Source: CAYFJO01 sp964343305 (GTDB lineage Bacteria; Planctomycetota; Planctomycetia; Pirellulales; Pirellulaceae). From it: a DNA stretch of 8,455 nucleotides. The position numbers were made by a program, and so were the translations under genes. Positions 1 to 6,813 of this stretch are shown here, in pieces. The notes beneath the pieces are model-generated. The model ran no database searches and had not been told where the DNA came from. It worked only from the letters and a program-made list of their open reading frames with translations. The DNA lies in NCBI GenBank assembly GCA_964343305.1, contig CAYFJO010000454.1, positions 1 through 8,455 of the forward strand. Direction: 5' to 3'. Position 1 is the first letter of the stretch; each line of letters starts with the position of its first letter.

Positions 1-68
1 CTTTTCACCGCGTCGCAATTTCGGGCGCAAAACGAAAAGGCGGGTTTGTGGTCGACGGCCGCAGCCGA

Positions 69-90
69 GTGACCGCTGTGCTGGGGTCAC
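69..90 (-). terminator. stem-loop just after the GspF-like gene, possible weak terminator
   Basis: GTGACC (69-74) and GGTCAC (85-90) form a perfect 6-bp stem with a 10-base loop, directly abutting the stop codon of the minus-strand gene. No T-run follows in the direction of transcription, so it is not a typical intrinsic terminator. It may stabilise the mRNA 3' end or mark a factor-dependent stop. I see nothing else in positions 1-90. Confidence 0.3.
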
Positions 91-1143
91 CTAAAACTCT
101 GGTAGGTCCAAGTCTTCCGTCATCCCCCGCATCGGGGCCATGATCATCTCCTGGAACATATAGTAGATCATAAAAATCATTAGCCCGGCGATCATCATCC
201 AAATCAAAAACGATGCAATGGTGGTTAACACCTTTGACGCAGCTTTGGCACGTTCGTGGTACATGCTGGCAACGTGATTCATGGACTCGCTGTGCGTCCC
301 CGAAACCTCGGCGGTGGACAAATCGTGGAGAAATTCAGACGGAAACGCACGCGTTTGTTGGAGCGCGACGTGAAACTCGGCCCCATCGAGAATTGCATCA
401 TCTACACGTTGAGTCTGTGCGACATAATATGGATTTTGACTCGCACGAATTGCGAGTCGGATAGATCGTCTCGCATCGACCCCGGAATCGAGTGCCATCG
501 AAAGTACCCGCGCTAATCGTGCTAATGCAAAATCTTGCATGCATGCGCCCAAATACGGAATCTTCATTGCAAAGATCAGCGGCAACGGTCCTGCCCAGCC
601 TCGAATCACCGCAAACACAGCCATGCCAATCCCCGAAACGACGAATGCCACGAACATCAAAAACTTGATGGCTCCGCCGAAACCAGACAACCCAAAAATG
701 AATTTCAATCCGAGTATGCCCATCACCACAATTAAGAGTGCAATCATGCAAATCGCCAAGAGAAGTTGTATGACTGGCCAAGTGATCTGTGACAAGAACT
801 GGCGTCGCAATTCAACGCGCATTTTGTAATGTTCGGACAGTTCCAATAGTATCTCATCGAGTCTGCCCGCCGTTTCGCCAACCTCGATCATTTCGAGTAC
901 CAATGGTGGAAAGTACCCGCCACATCCTCGCATCGAACTCGCCAGCGTATCGCCTTGATCAACGCGACAATGCACTTGCTTCATATGATGGATCGCAGCG
1001 CCCATGCTTCGACTGGCCTCTTGCTCCCAAACTCGCCGCATGTCGACGCCAGCCCTCAAACCAGTGCCCAACCGGTAACAGAGATTCGCAAGTTGATTTT
1101 CACCAATTTTTCCAAGCATGCGAATCGACCCTTTCGACGACAA
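91..1143 (-). CDS. type II secretion / type IV pilus inner-membrane platform protein (GspF/PilC family)
   Basis: A 350-residue protein with two T2SSF domains, at about residues 17-139 and 202-330. The first carries the family hallmark EVGETAGRLDEIL (87-99). The second has the matching AEVSG...HVASMYHERA (278-299). Hydrophobic segments lie at about 122-152, 160-180 and 307-330, which is the usual three-helix topology. Known family members form the inner-membrane platform that couples the assembly ATPase to pseudopilin or pilin polymerisation. This one is about 50 residues shorter than typical GspF/PilC because the cytoplasmic N-terminal leader is missing, and no other secretion gene is in the window, so its partner system is unknown. 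The start used here is TTG (1143), with GAAGG six bases upstream. An ATG at codon 9 (1119) with AAAGGG upstream is a real alternative. It is transcribed divergently from tyrA. Confidence 0.85.
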   Translation of the reverse strand: MSSKGSIRMLGKIGENQLANLCYRLGTGLRAGVDMRRVWEQEASRSMGAAIHHMKQVHCRVDQGDTLASSMRGCGGYFPPLVLEMIEVGETAGRLDEILLELSEHYKMRVELRRQFLSQITWPVIQLLLAICMIALLIVVMGILGLKFIFGLSGFGGAIKFLMFVAFVVSGIGMAVFAVIRGWAGPLPLIFAMKIPYLGACMQDFALARLARVLSMALDSGVDARRSIRLAIRASQNPYYVAQTQRVDDAILDGAEFHVALQQTRAFPSEFLHDLSTAEVSGTHSESMNHVASMYHERAKAASKVLTTIASFLIWMMIAGLMIFMIYYMFQEMIMAPMRGMTEDLDLPEF

Positions 1144-1228
1144 TCTTCGCCTTCGTGTCTAGCTTACGAATTCAACGCCTGCAATGGTAGCGCCCAGGGT
1201 TGGCCCACGCGCCGATTCGATGAGGTTT

Positions 1229-1237
1229 TGTTACAAT
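1229..1237 (+). promoter_or_regulatory. candidate extended -10 promoter for tyrA
   Basis: TG-T-TACAAT matches an extended -10 element (5 of 6 bases of TATAAT plus the upstream TG). It lies about 36 bases before the preferred tyrA ATG, inside the divergent gap between the GspF-like gene and tyrA. No good -35 is visible, as is common for extended -10 promoters. It supports a start at 1274 rather than the upstream in-frame ATG at 1184, which would lie upstream of this promoter. The call rests on pattern alone. Confidence 0.35.
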
Positions 1238-1273
1238 TCACGCCGCAAACAAATCGTTCGTGGGCTGGATAAG

Positions 1274-2119
1274 ATGAAACACTGGGATACGATCGCAATT
1301 ATCGGTGTCGGCTTGATTGGCGGTTCCATCGGGCTTGCCCTGCGTCGAGGTGGATTGGCAAGCAAGATCATTGGGATCGGGCGGCGAACTTCCAGCTTGC
1401 GAGCCGCAAAAAAGTGCGAGGCTGTCGATGCGACCACGACAAACATCCAGCGCGGTGTACGTGATGCGGACCTGGTCGTGGTCTGCACACCCGTTGGACA
1501 AATTATCGAACATGTCCAGCAGGCGGCCGAGTCGTGTCCCGATGAATGCTTGATTACGGACGCGGGCAGCACGAAGTCAAGAATCGTCGCTGCGCTCGAA
1601 ACGTCGCTGCCGAAGAATTCGACGTTCGTCGGTAGCCACCCGATGACAGGAAGCGAGAAAACTGGCCCCCTGTCCGCGCGCGAAGATTTGTTCGATAATC
1701 GTCTCGTTATCGTCACCCCCACCAGACGAACCAAACAAAAGTCAATTGAAGAAGTTGAAGTGTTTTGGCAATCGTTGGGCGCGGATGTTCGCCGAATGCT
1801 GCCGAAAGCACATGATGGAGCGATAGCAATAGTCAGCCATTTGCCACATCTCGTCGCAAGTGCGCTTGCAGGTGCGACACCTGAGCAGCTTCTCCCGTTG
1901 GCTGCGACCGGATGGCGAGACACAACTCGTGTGGCAAGTGGTGACGTCGAATTGTGGCGGGATATTCTCGGTCAAAACAAAGACAATGTCCTTGAGTCTC
2001 TTGGTGTGTTTGAAAAATGGTTGGCACGATTTCGCAAGGCTCTAGAAAGCAACGACCAAACCAGAGTCGCCAAACTTTTACAAGCAGGGAAGCAAAACCG
2101 TGACGCTGTGGGAAATTGA
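1274..2119 (+). CDS. tyrA: prephenate dehydrogenase
   Basis: Oxidatively decarboxylates prephenate to 4-hydroxyphenylpyruvate with NAD(P), the committed step to tyrosine, in the cytosol. From ATG 1274 the product is 281 residues. An N-terminal Rossmann fold has the dinucleotide motif GVGLIGGS (11-18). DAGSTK (96-101), SHPMTGSEKTG (121-131), HD...SHLPH (180-192) and GWRDTTRVASGDVELWRD (213-230) are hallmarks of the family, and the two SH motifs carry the histidines known to act in catalysis and substrate binding. No chorismate mutase or ACT domain is present, so this is the short monofunctional form and feedback control by a fused ACT domain is not expected. The frame stays open up to ATG 1184, but the Rossmann strand should begin within about 10 residues of the start, so 1274 is preferred. 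The 3' end overlaps purL by 20 bases, suggesting translational coupling. Confidence 0.93.
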   Translation: MKHWDTIAIIGVGLIGGSIGLALRRGGLASKIIGIGRRTSSLRAAKKCEAVDATTTNIQRGVRDADLVVVCTPVGQIIEHVQQAAESCPDECLITDAGSTKSRIVAALETSLPKNSTFVGSHPMTGSEKTGPLSAREDLFDNRLVIVTPTRRTKQKSIEEVEVFWQSLGADVRRMLPKAHDGAIAIVSHLPHLVASALAGATPEQLLPLAATGWRDTTRVASGDVELWRDILGQNKDNVLESLGVFEKWLARFRKALESNDQTRVAKLLQAGKQNRDAVGN

Positions 2120-5039
2120 CATCTACCCGGTCGACGGCCAGCCCGATCGCATGGCCCAGTCCGTCGCATCCGACGCCGTTGATCTTGGTCTGGACGAAAG
2201 CATCTCGATCTCGGCCGCGTACGGCTATCTCGTGGAAGGCCAAATCTCCGCGGACCACGTCCAGCGACTGTGCCAATCTTTGTTGTCCGACGATGTGGTC
2301 GAGCGAACGGTCGCGGCCCAGGTCGGCGACGACCTTTTGAATCACCCTCCATCGGGACAACCGCAAGTCGTCCACGTCATGCCCAAACCTGGCGTCACCG
2401 ATCCCGTCGCCGAAAGCGCCCGCCGCGCGATGAACGACTTCGACATCAAGGCCGACGCCGTTTGCACGCTGCACAAGTACTGGATTGAAAACGCATCGCC
2501 CCAGCAGATCGAACTGTTGTGTTCAAAAATCCTGTCCAACGATTCGATCGAGCAAGTCGTGGTTGGCCCACTGGATCTTGAGCAACTGCATCTAGGCTCG
2601 CCGTACCAGTTTGAGCTGCGAACCGTTTCCATACGCGACGCCAACGACGAGCAACTGGCCAGCATCAGCACCGAGTGGCAACTCAGCCTGACGCTGGTCG
2701 AGATGCGAACGATCCAGCAACACTTTGTCGAACTCGGTCGCGACCCGACCGACGTCGAACTCGAAACTCTGGCTCAAACGTGGAGCGAACATTGCAGCCA
2801 CAAGACGCTGGCCGGCCGAATCGCCTACCACGATGAAAATGGCGAGCGGCAGTTCAACAACATGTTGAAGGAAACGATTTTCGCCGCGACGCAGACGATT
2901 CGAAAAGGGCTGGGCGACGACGACTGGTGCGTCAGCGTGTTTGAAGACAACGCCGGCGTCGTTCGTTTCGACGACGAGCACAATGTCGCGTTCAAAGTCG
3001 AAACACACAACCGGCCTTCCGCGCTCGAACCGTACGGCGGCGCGAACACGGGCATTGGCGGTGTCATTCGCGATACGCTCGGCACAGGCATGGGGGCGAA
3101 ACCGATTTGCAGCACCGACGTGTTTTGTTTCGCTCCGCCCGACACGCCCGCCCACGAACTTCCGCCGGGTGTTCTGCATCCGCGCCGTTTGATGAAAGGC
3201 GTCGTATCGGGCGTTCGCGATTACGGCAATCGGATGGGAATCCCGACTGTCAACGGCGCGATCTGTTTCGACCCGCGCTACGTCGGCAACCCGTTGGTAT
3301 ACTGCGGCAACGTCGGCATCCTGCCACGCGACAAGTCGTTCAAAGAGCCTAAGCCCGGCGACATGGTCGTGTCGATCGGCGGCCGGACCGGCCGGGACGG
3401 CATCCACGGAGCGACGTTCAGTTCCGCCGAACTAACCAGCGACAGCGACGTGACGTCCGGCGGCGCGGTTCAAATCGGCAACGCGATTACCGAGAAAATG
3501 TTGCTCGACGTTTTGATCGCCGCCCGCGACCGCGGCCTCTACAACGCCGTGACCGATTGCGGCGCCGGCGGATTTTCCAGCGCAGTGGGCGAGATGGGCG
3601 AAAAGATTGGTGCTGAAGTCTGGCTCGACAAAGCGCCGCTGAAATACGACGGTCTGTCATACACCGAAATCTGGATTTCCGAAGCACAAGAGCGGATGGT
3701 CTTCGCCGTGCCGGAAGAAAATTGGGACGCGTTTCGCGAATTGTGCGAGTCGGAAAGTGTCGAAGCGACGGTCATCGGACGATTCGAACCGACCGGCCGG
3801 TTGCAGTTGAAATATCACGACACGCAAGTCGCCGATTTGAGCATGGAATTCTTGCACGACGGTCGCCCGCCGATCGTTCGTCAGGCCGTCTACAAACCAA
3901 CGCAATCAGCCGAGTTCAAAGTCTCGCCGGATGAACCCGCCAGTCTCACAAACACGCTGCTGAAGATCCTCGGCTCGCCAAACGTGTGCAGCAAGGAGTG
4001 GGTGATCCGCCAATATGACCACGAAGTTCAGGGCGGCAGCGTCATCAAACCGCTGGTTGGCATCAACAACGACGGGCCCAGCGACGCGGCGGTGGTTCGC
4101 CCAAAACTCAACTCGCGCCGCGGGCTGGTCATCAGTTGCGGCATGAATCCCCATTTCGGCGAACTCGATCCGTTCCACATGGCCGCCAGCGCGATCGACG
4201 AAGCGATTCGCAATTGCGTTGCCGTCGGTGCCGATCCCGATCGAATCGCGATCCTCGACAATTTTTGCTGGGGTTACACGGATCGCCCCGAAACGCTCGG
4301 CACACTGGTTCGAGCGGCGCTGGCGTGCCAAGAAATGGCCGTCGAATTCAAGACGCCGTTCATCAGCGGCAAGGACAGCCTGAACAACGAATTCAGCTAC
4401 GAAGATGCGGGCGGCGAGCGACACACGATTTCGATTCCGCCGTCGTTGTTGATCAGCGCGATGGGACAGGTCGACGATGTCGGCAAGTGTGTGACGATGG
4501 ACCTTAAGTCGACCGGCAACCTGCTCTATCAAGTCGGTGCGACGCACATCGAATTGGGCGGGTCTCATTTTTGCCTTGTGGAAAACGGCAGCGGCGGTCA
4601 TGTTCCGCAAGTCGATGCACGCACCGCGCGTCGCACATTCAAGTCCGTTCACGCCGCGATTCAATCTGGTTTCATTCGCGCGTGCCACGACCTTAGCGAA
4701 GGCGGGCTGGCGGTCGCCATCGCCGAGATGGCATTCGCCGGCGGGTTTGGCGTGGACGTCGATTTGAAAGGAGTGCCGTGTCCGCTGCGAAGCGACGGCA
4801 CCGATTGGAACATCACAAAACTGTTCGCCGAATCGAACAGCCGGTTTGTTTGCGAAGTCACTCCCGAGTGTGCCGAGGAGTTTGAAAAAATCCTGATGGA
4901 TGCCCACGTTCCGCACGGACGCATTGGCACGGTGACGGAGTGCGACAAGGTCGTCATTCGATCCGAAACAGGCGAGTTGATCAACGTCGATCTCGCCACA
5001 CTCAAGCAAGCCTGGCAATCGCCTCTACAATGGAAGTAG
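2100..5039 (+). CDS. purL: phosphoribosylformylglycinamidine synthase, synthetase subunit with fused tandem PurS-like domains
   Basis: Makes FGAM from FGAR, ATP and ammonia supplied by PurQ, in de novo purine synthesis. The 979-residue product is longer than small PurL (about 740) and shorter than the one-chain enzyme (about 1300). Residues 1-80 and 89-167 are two PurS-like repeats. The second is the clearer, with MPKPGVTDP and a KYWIE...LC.KILSND.IEQ tail. The synthetase follows: WSEHCSHKT (228-236, catalytic-region His231), ETHNRPSALEPYGG (301-314), GRDGIHGATFSSAEL (431-445), GAGGFSSAVGEMG (488-500), SGKDSLNNEF (756-765) and HDLSEGGLAVAIAEM (863-877). No glutaminase domain is present; purQ downstream supplies it. 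The start is GTG with AGGGA nine bases upstream, and the protein opens MTLWEIDI. The start lies inside the tyrA 3' end. The His-to-Arg change in the usual ETHNH motif is noted, but activity is expected. Confidence 0.95.
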   Translation: MTLWEIDIYPVDGQPDRMAQSVASDAVDLGLDESISISAAYGYLVEGQISADHVQRLCQSLLSDDVVERTVAAQVGDDLLNHPPSGQPQVVHVMPKPGVTDPVAESARRAMNDFDIKADAVCTLHKYWIENASPQQIELLCSKILSNDSIEQVVVGPLDLEQLHLGSPYQFELRTVSIRDANDEQLASISTEWQLSLTLVEMRTIQQHFVELGRDPTDVELETLAQTWSEHCSHKTLAGRIAYHDENGERQFNNMLKETIFAATQTIRKGLGDDDWCVSVFEDNAGVVRFDDEHNVAFKVETHNRPSALEPYGGANTGIGGVIRDTLGTGMGAKPICSTDVFCFAPPDTPAHELPPGVLHPRRLMKGVVSGVRDYGNRMGIPTVNGAICFDPRYVGNPLVYCGNVGILPRDKSFKEPKPGDMVVSIGGRTGRDGIHGATFSSAELTSDSDVTSGGAVQIGNAITEKMLLDVLIAARDRGLYNAVTDCGAGGFSSAVGEMGEKIGAEVWLDKAPLKYDGLSYTEIWISEAQERMVFAVPEENWDAFRELCESESVEATVIGRFEPTGRLQLKYHDTQVADLSMEFLHDGRPPIVRQAVYKPTQSAEFKVSPDEPASLTNTLLKILGSPNVCSKEWVIRQYDHEVQGGSVIKPLVGINNDGPSDAAVVRPKLNSRRGLVISCGMNPHFGELDPFHMAASAIDEAIRNCVAVGADPDRIAILDNFCWGYTDRPETLGTLVRAALACQEMAVEFKTPFISGKDSLNNEFSYEDAGGERHTISIPPSLLISAMGQVDDVGKCVTMDLKSTGNLLYQVGATHIELGGSHFCLVENGSGGHVPQVDARTARRTFKSVHAAIQSGFIRACHDLSEGGLAVAIAEMAFAGGFGVDVDLKGVPCPLRSDGTDWNITKLFAESNSRFVCEVTPECAEEFEKILMDAHVPHGRIGTVTECDKVVIRSETGELINVDLATLKQAWQSPLQWK

Positions 5040-5046
5040 ATTCAAA

Positions 5047-5823
5047 ATGCCAACGCCACGTGTTTTAATTCTGCGGGCCCCAGGAACCAACTGCGACGAA
5101 GAAACCGCGTTTGCGTTCGACCAGGCCGGTGGTCAATCAGAGCGGATGCACATCAACCGCCTGCTGGAGAATCCGCGGCTGGCTGGCGAGTGTCAAATCC
5201 TTTGCATTCCTGGCGGGTTCAGTTACGGCGACGACATCGCTGCCGGCCGCATCCTCGCCTCGCAAATCCGCAACCACTTGCGCGACGCGCTGTTCGAATT
5301 CAAAGCATCCGAAAAGCTCATCCTTGGCATCTGTAACGGATTTCAAGTACTGATCAAATCAGGCATCCTGCTGGCGGAAGAAAACGGTCAAGCCGCCGCC
5401 ACGCTCACATGGAACGATTCCGGCAAATTCGAAGACCGCTGGGTCAACCTTGCGACGGACAACATGAAGTGCGTGTTTTTGGACGGCGTTGAGCAGATGT
5501 ATTTGCCGATCGCGCACGCCGAAGGTAAGTTTGTAACGCGCGACCAAGCAACATTCAACGATTTGTTTGTCCGCGGCCAATTGACGCTTCGATACACAGC
5601 CGCAAACGGAGCGGTCAATGGCAACGTGCCATATCCGCTGAACCCCAACGGATCGATGGGCAACGTCGCCGGCGTCTGCGACGAAACGGGGCGGGTTCTC
5701 GGCTTGATGCCTCATCCTGAACGGCACCTTGATCCAACCAATCATCCTCGCTGGACGCGCGGCGAAGAGGGCGGCGGCGGTCAGCCAATTTTCGAAAACG
5801 CGGTCAAGTTCTTCAGCGACTAG
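5047..5823 (+). CDS. purQ: phosphoribosylformylglycinamidine synthase, glutaminase subunit
   Basis: Class I glutamine amidotransferase that hydrolyses glutamine and passes ammonia to PurL. The 258-residue protein has the N-terminal RAPGTNCDEET (10-20), the oxyanion-hole region GGFSYGDDIAAGR (56-68), the nucleophile elbow GICNGFQ (94-100, Cys96), LPIAHAEGKF (153-162), and the catalytic pair in MPHPER (His223, Glu225). All triad residues are present. It is about 30 residues longer than the Bacillus enzyme, mainly in the region before the catalytic His and at the Gly-rich C-terminus. It starts 7 bases after the purL stop, and the best ribosome-binding site (GGAAG, 5032-5036) lies in the last purL codons, which fits coupled translation at a fixed subunit ratio. 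A separate purS is absent here because PurL carries PurS-like repeats. Confidence 0.96.
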   Translation: MPTPRVLILRAPGTNCDEETAFAFDQAGGQSERMHINRLLENPRLAGECQILCIPGGFSYGDDIAAGRILASQIRNHLRDALFEFKASEKLILGICNGFQVLIKSGILLAEENGQAAATLTWNDSGKFEDRWVNLATDNMKCVFLDGVEQMYLPIAHAEGKFVTRDQATFNDLFVRGQLTLRYTAANGAVNGNVPYPLNPNGSMGNVAGVCDETGRVLGLMPHPERHLDPTNHPRWTRGEEGGGGQPIFENAVKFFSD

Positions 5824-6120
5824 CGGATCACTTACGCGAGACATTCTTCTAGCACACTTCCAAGATCGAGTTGGCCTCGACGAAAAACTCAGTGAACCTT
5901 TTGGCGGCGTGGTCGTCTAACCTCTTACACAACAGCGACAACGCAATTCACGCGGCAATCAAACCGCACGATTATGGGAACCGGAATAATGATGAGTTTA
6001 TGGTCAAGTCTCGCAATCGAACGCAAATCCGATAGGGGATTCGCTTATCAACAAGCGAATACTATGCCCTCGACGCGTTTGCGCTCGTGACACTTGGCCA
6101 CAGCCTTCGGGAATCATAAA
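5824..6120. other. region without a recognised gene between purQ and the terminator
   Basis: About 300 bases with no convincing coding frame. The one clear structure is a perfect 8-bp hairpin, ATTCGCTT (6039-6046) with AAGCGAAT (6053-6060), loop ATCAAC. Because an intrinsic terminator follows at 6121, a short untranslated RNA ending there, or a long purQ 3' UTR, is possible. I found no match to a known RNA family by eye. Confidence 0.3.
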
Positions 6121-6151
6121 CCCGGTGTCGCAAAGCGGCATCGGGTTTTTT
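6121..6151 (+). terminator. strong Rho-independent terminator
   Basis: An 11-bp stem is formed by CCCGGTGTCGC (6121-6131) and GCGGCATCGGG (6135-6145) with loop AAA, followed by six T. All eleven positions pair, two as G-U. It lies 298 bases after purQ and 22 bases before the first tRNA, so it likely ends the tyrA-purL-purQ transcript (or an unrecognised RNA) and insulates the tRNA array. Confidence 0.85.
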
Positions 6152-6173
6152 CGTGTCGGAAAAGAGACAATTC

Positions 6174-6245
6174 GGGTTGGTAGCTTAGATGGTAAAGCGC
6201 CTGGTTGAAGCCCAGGAGACACGGGTTCGAGCACCGTCAGGCCCA
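6174..6245 (+). tRNA. tRNA-Phe(GAA)
   Basis: Cloverleaf: D stem GCTT/AAGC, anticodon stem CCTGG/CCAGG, loop TTGAAGC with anticodon GAA (6207-6209), A73, no CCA. Odd points: G37 instead of the usual A37, G6-A67 and two G-U pairs in the acceptor, and a G53-A61 mismatch closing the T loop where G-C is nearly invariant. It is the first gene of the array and a weak fold, so it may be a decaying copy. The isotype rests on the anticodon and A73. Confidence 0.8.
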
Positions 6246-6250
6246 CTTGT

Positions 6251-6325
6251 GATTTCGGATTGCAGAATTCGGATTGCGGATTTGATGTCCGTCAATCCGA
6301 AATCGCCAATCCGAAATCCGCAATC
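6251..6325. repeat. heptamer foldback element, family A copy 1 (unit GATTTCG)
   Basis: Five 7-base units (GATTTCG, GATTGCA, GAATTCG, GATTGCG, GATTTGA; 6251-6285), a 5-base centre (6286-6290), then five units of the same consensus in reverse orientation (6291-6325, form nnnAATC). The arms are 35 bases each and keep exact 7-base phase. It fills the spacer between tRNA-Phe and tRNA-Glu and can fold into a long, imperfect hairpin. Confidence 0.85.
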
Positions 6326-6330
6326 AAGAC

Positions 6331-6402
6331 GCCCCGTTCGTCTAACGGAAAGGACCGCGGGCTTTCAATCCGCAGATAGGGGTTCGATTTCCCTACGGGG
6401 TA
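6331..6402 (+). tRNA. tRNA-Glu(TTC)
   Basis: Acceptor GCCCCGT/ACGGGGT with a G1-U72 wobble, D stem GTCT/GGAC, anticodon stem GCGGG/TCCGC, loop CTTTCAA with anticodon TTC (6364-6366). T stem AGGGG/TCCCT closes with a G53-U61 wobble. Discriminator A73, where Escherichia coli Glu has G73. No CCA. The D-arm sequence resembles ordinary bacterial tRNA-Glu. Confidence 0.92.
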
Positions 6403-6404
6403 CT

Positions 6405-6415
6405 TTGACAATTTG
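6405..6415 (+). repeat. spacer motif TTGACAATTTG, copy 1
   Basis: The same 10-11 base string recurs at 7076-7086 and 8290-8299 in other inter-tRNA spacers. It looks like a -35 hexamer, but no -10 follows at the proper distance before the next tRNA. Function unknown. Confidence 0.5.
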
Positions 6416-6421
6416 ATCAAT

Positions 6422-6495
6422 CAGAACGTGGTGAAGTCTGGCATCGCGCTTGACTGGGGGGCAAGAGATCGTCGGTTCGAATCCGGCCGTTCTGA
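6422..6495 (+). tRNA. tRNA-Pro(GGG)
   Basis: Acceptor CAGAACG/CGTTCTG pairs perfectly and has the C1-G72 pair and A73 typical of proline. D stem GTGA/TCGC, loop CTGGGGG with anticodon GGG (6456-6458), variable loop AGATC, T stem GTCGG/CCGGC. The anticodon stem closes with an A31-G39 mismatch. Its D loop and variable loop are the same as in the enlarged gene at 7178. Confidence 0.93.
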
Positions 6496-6506
6496 CTACT
6501 GCCAAT

Positions 6507-6579
6507 CGGGCAGAGGTGCAGATGGTAGCACGCTTGCTTTGGGAGCAAGAGGGTTTCGGTTCGACTCCGAAGTGCCCGA
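6507..6579 (+). tRNA. tRNA-Pro(TGG)
   Basis: C1-G72 and A73 fit proline. D stem GTGC/GCAC, anticodon stem CTTGC/GCAAG, loop TTTGGGA with anticodon TGG (6540-6542), T stem TTCGG/CCGAA. Position 8 is A rather than the near-universal U8, and acceptor pair 7-66 is G-G. No CCA. Confidence 0.9.
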
Positions 6580-6588
6580 CTTTGAAGA

Positions 6589-6656
6589 GGCTTGAGACTT
6601 GAGGCCACAGGCTTGAGGAAAAAAAACCTCAAGCCTCACTACTCAAACCTCACGCC
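6589..6656. repeat. heptamer foldback element, family B (unit GGCTTGA)
   Basis: The left arm (6589-6618) is GGCTTGA, GACTTGA, GGCCACA, GGCTTGA, GG. Eight A (6619-6626) form the centre. The right arm (6627-6656) is CC plus four inverted units (TCAAGCC, TCACTAC, TCAAACC, TCACGCC). Both arms are exactly 30 bases in the same 7-base phase. It sits between tRNA-Pro(TGG) and tRNA-Ile and uses a unit unlike family A. Confidence 0.85.
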
Positions 6657-6662
6657 TGAAAA

Positions 6663-6734
6663 GGTAGTCGAGGGCTGGTCGCCCGTACTCGGCTGATAAC
6701 CGAGTCGTGCTGAGTTCGATTCCCAGGACTACCA
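6663..6734 (+). tRNA. tRNA-Ile(GAT), aberrant D arm
   Basis: Acceptor GGTAGTC/GACTACC is perfect, A73. Anticodon stem CTCGG/CCGAG (extendable by an A-T pair), loop CTGATAA with anticodon GAT (6695-6697). The D arm is GGGC/GCCC around a 5-base loop TGGTC. This loop lacks A14, and position 8 is G, so both partners of the usual U8-A14 contact are missing. The T stem has one A-C mismatch. No CCA. Confidence 0.85.
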
Positions 6735-6752
6735 CTTAATAACTGAAACGAC

Positions 6753-6758
6753 AAGGAG
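6753..6758 (+). promoter_or_regulatory. Shine-Dalgarno site for the 15-codon ORF
   Basis: AAGGAG seven bases before ATG 6766 is close to the ideal sequence and spacing. It is the main reason to take the small ORF seriously, since such a site has no role in a tRNA spacer. Confidence 0.5.
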
Positions 6759-6765
6759 AACAACG

Positions 6766-6813
6766 ATGGCACGCACTCGGCGATTGAAACGCATACACCC
6801 GACCAACTTTTAG
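6766..6813 (+). CDS. candidate 15-residue basic peptide inside the tRNA array
   Basis: ATG to TAG encodes MARTRRLKRIHPTNF, with five Arg/Lys and one His among 15 residues. It is preceded by AAGGAG at seven bases. The last two bases of the stop codon are the first two bases of tRNA-Lys, so ribosomes ending here would sit on the tRNA 5' end. I do not recognise the peptide. It could be a true micropeptide, a leader that times processing of the tRNA transcript, or the remnant of a longer gene whose 3' part was replaced by tRNA genes. A chance ORF this short is common; the ribosome-binding site is what raises it above background. Confidence 0.4.
   Translation: MARTRRLKRIHPTNF

Noticed and set aside
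5..202. Minus-strand 65-codon ORF overlapping the end of the GspF-like gene
   Set aside because: Out of frame with the real gene, low complexity, and no domain. Treated as a shadow.
1184..1273. Upstream in-frame ATG giving a tyrA product 30 residues longer
   Set aside because: The Rossmann strand would start unusually late, the extra residues show no family similarity, and the candidate -10 element lies downstream of this ATG.
3906..5018. Minus-strand ORF of 370 codons inside purL
   Set aside because: Opposite-strand shadow of a gene with strong, family-specific motifs; no recognisable domain and no ribosome-binding site.
6405..6435. TTGACA at 6405 as the -35 of an internal promoter
   Set aside because: No TATAAT-like hexamer lies 16-18 bases downstream, and the tRNA begins 12 bases after the hexamer.
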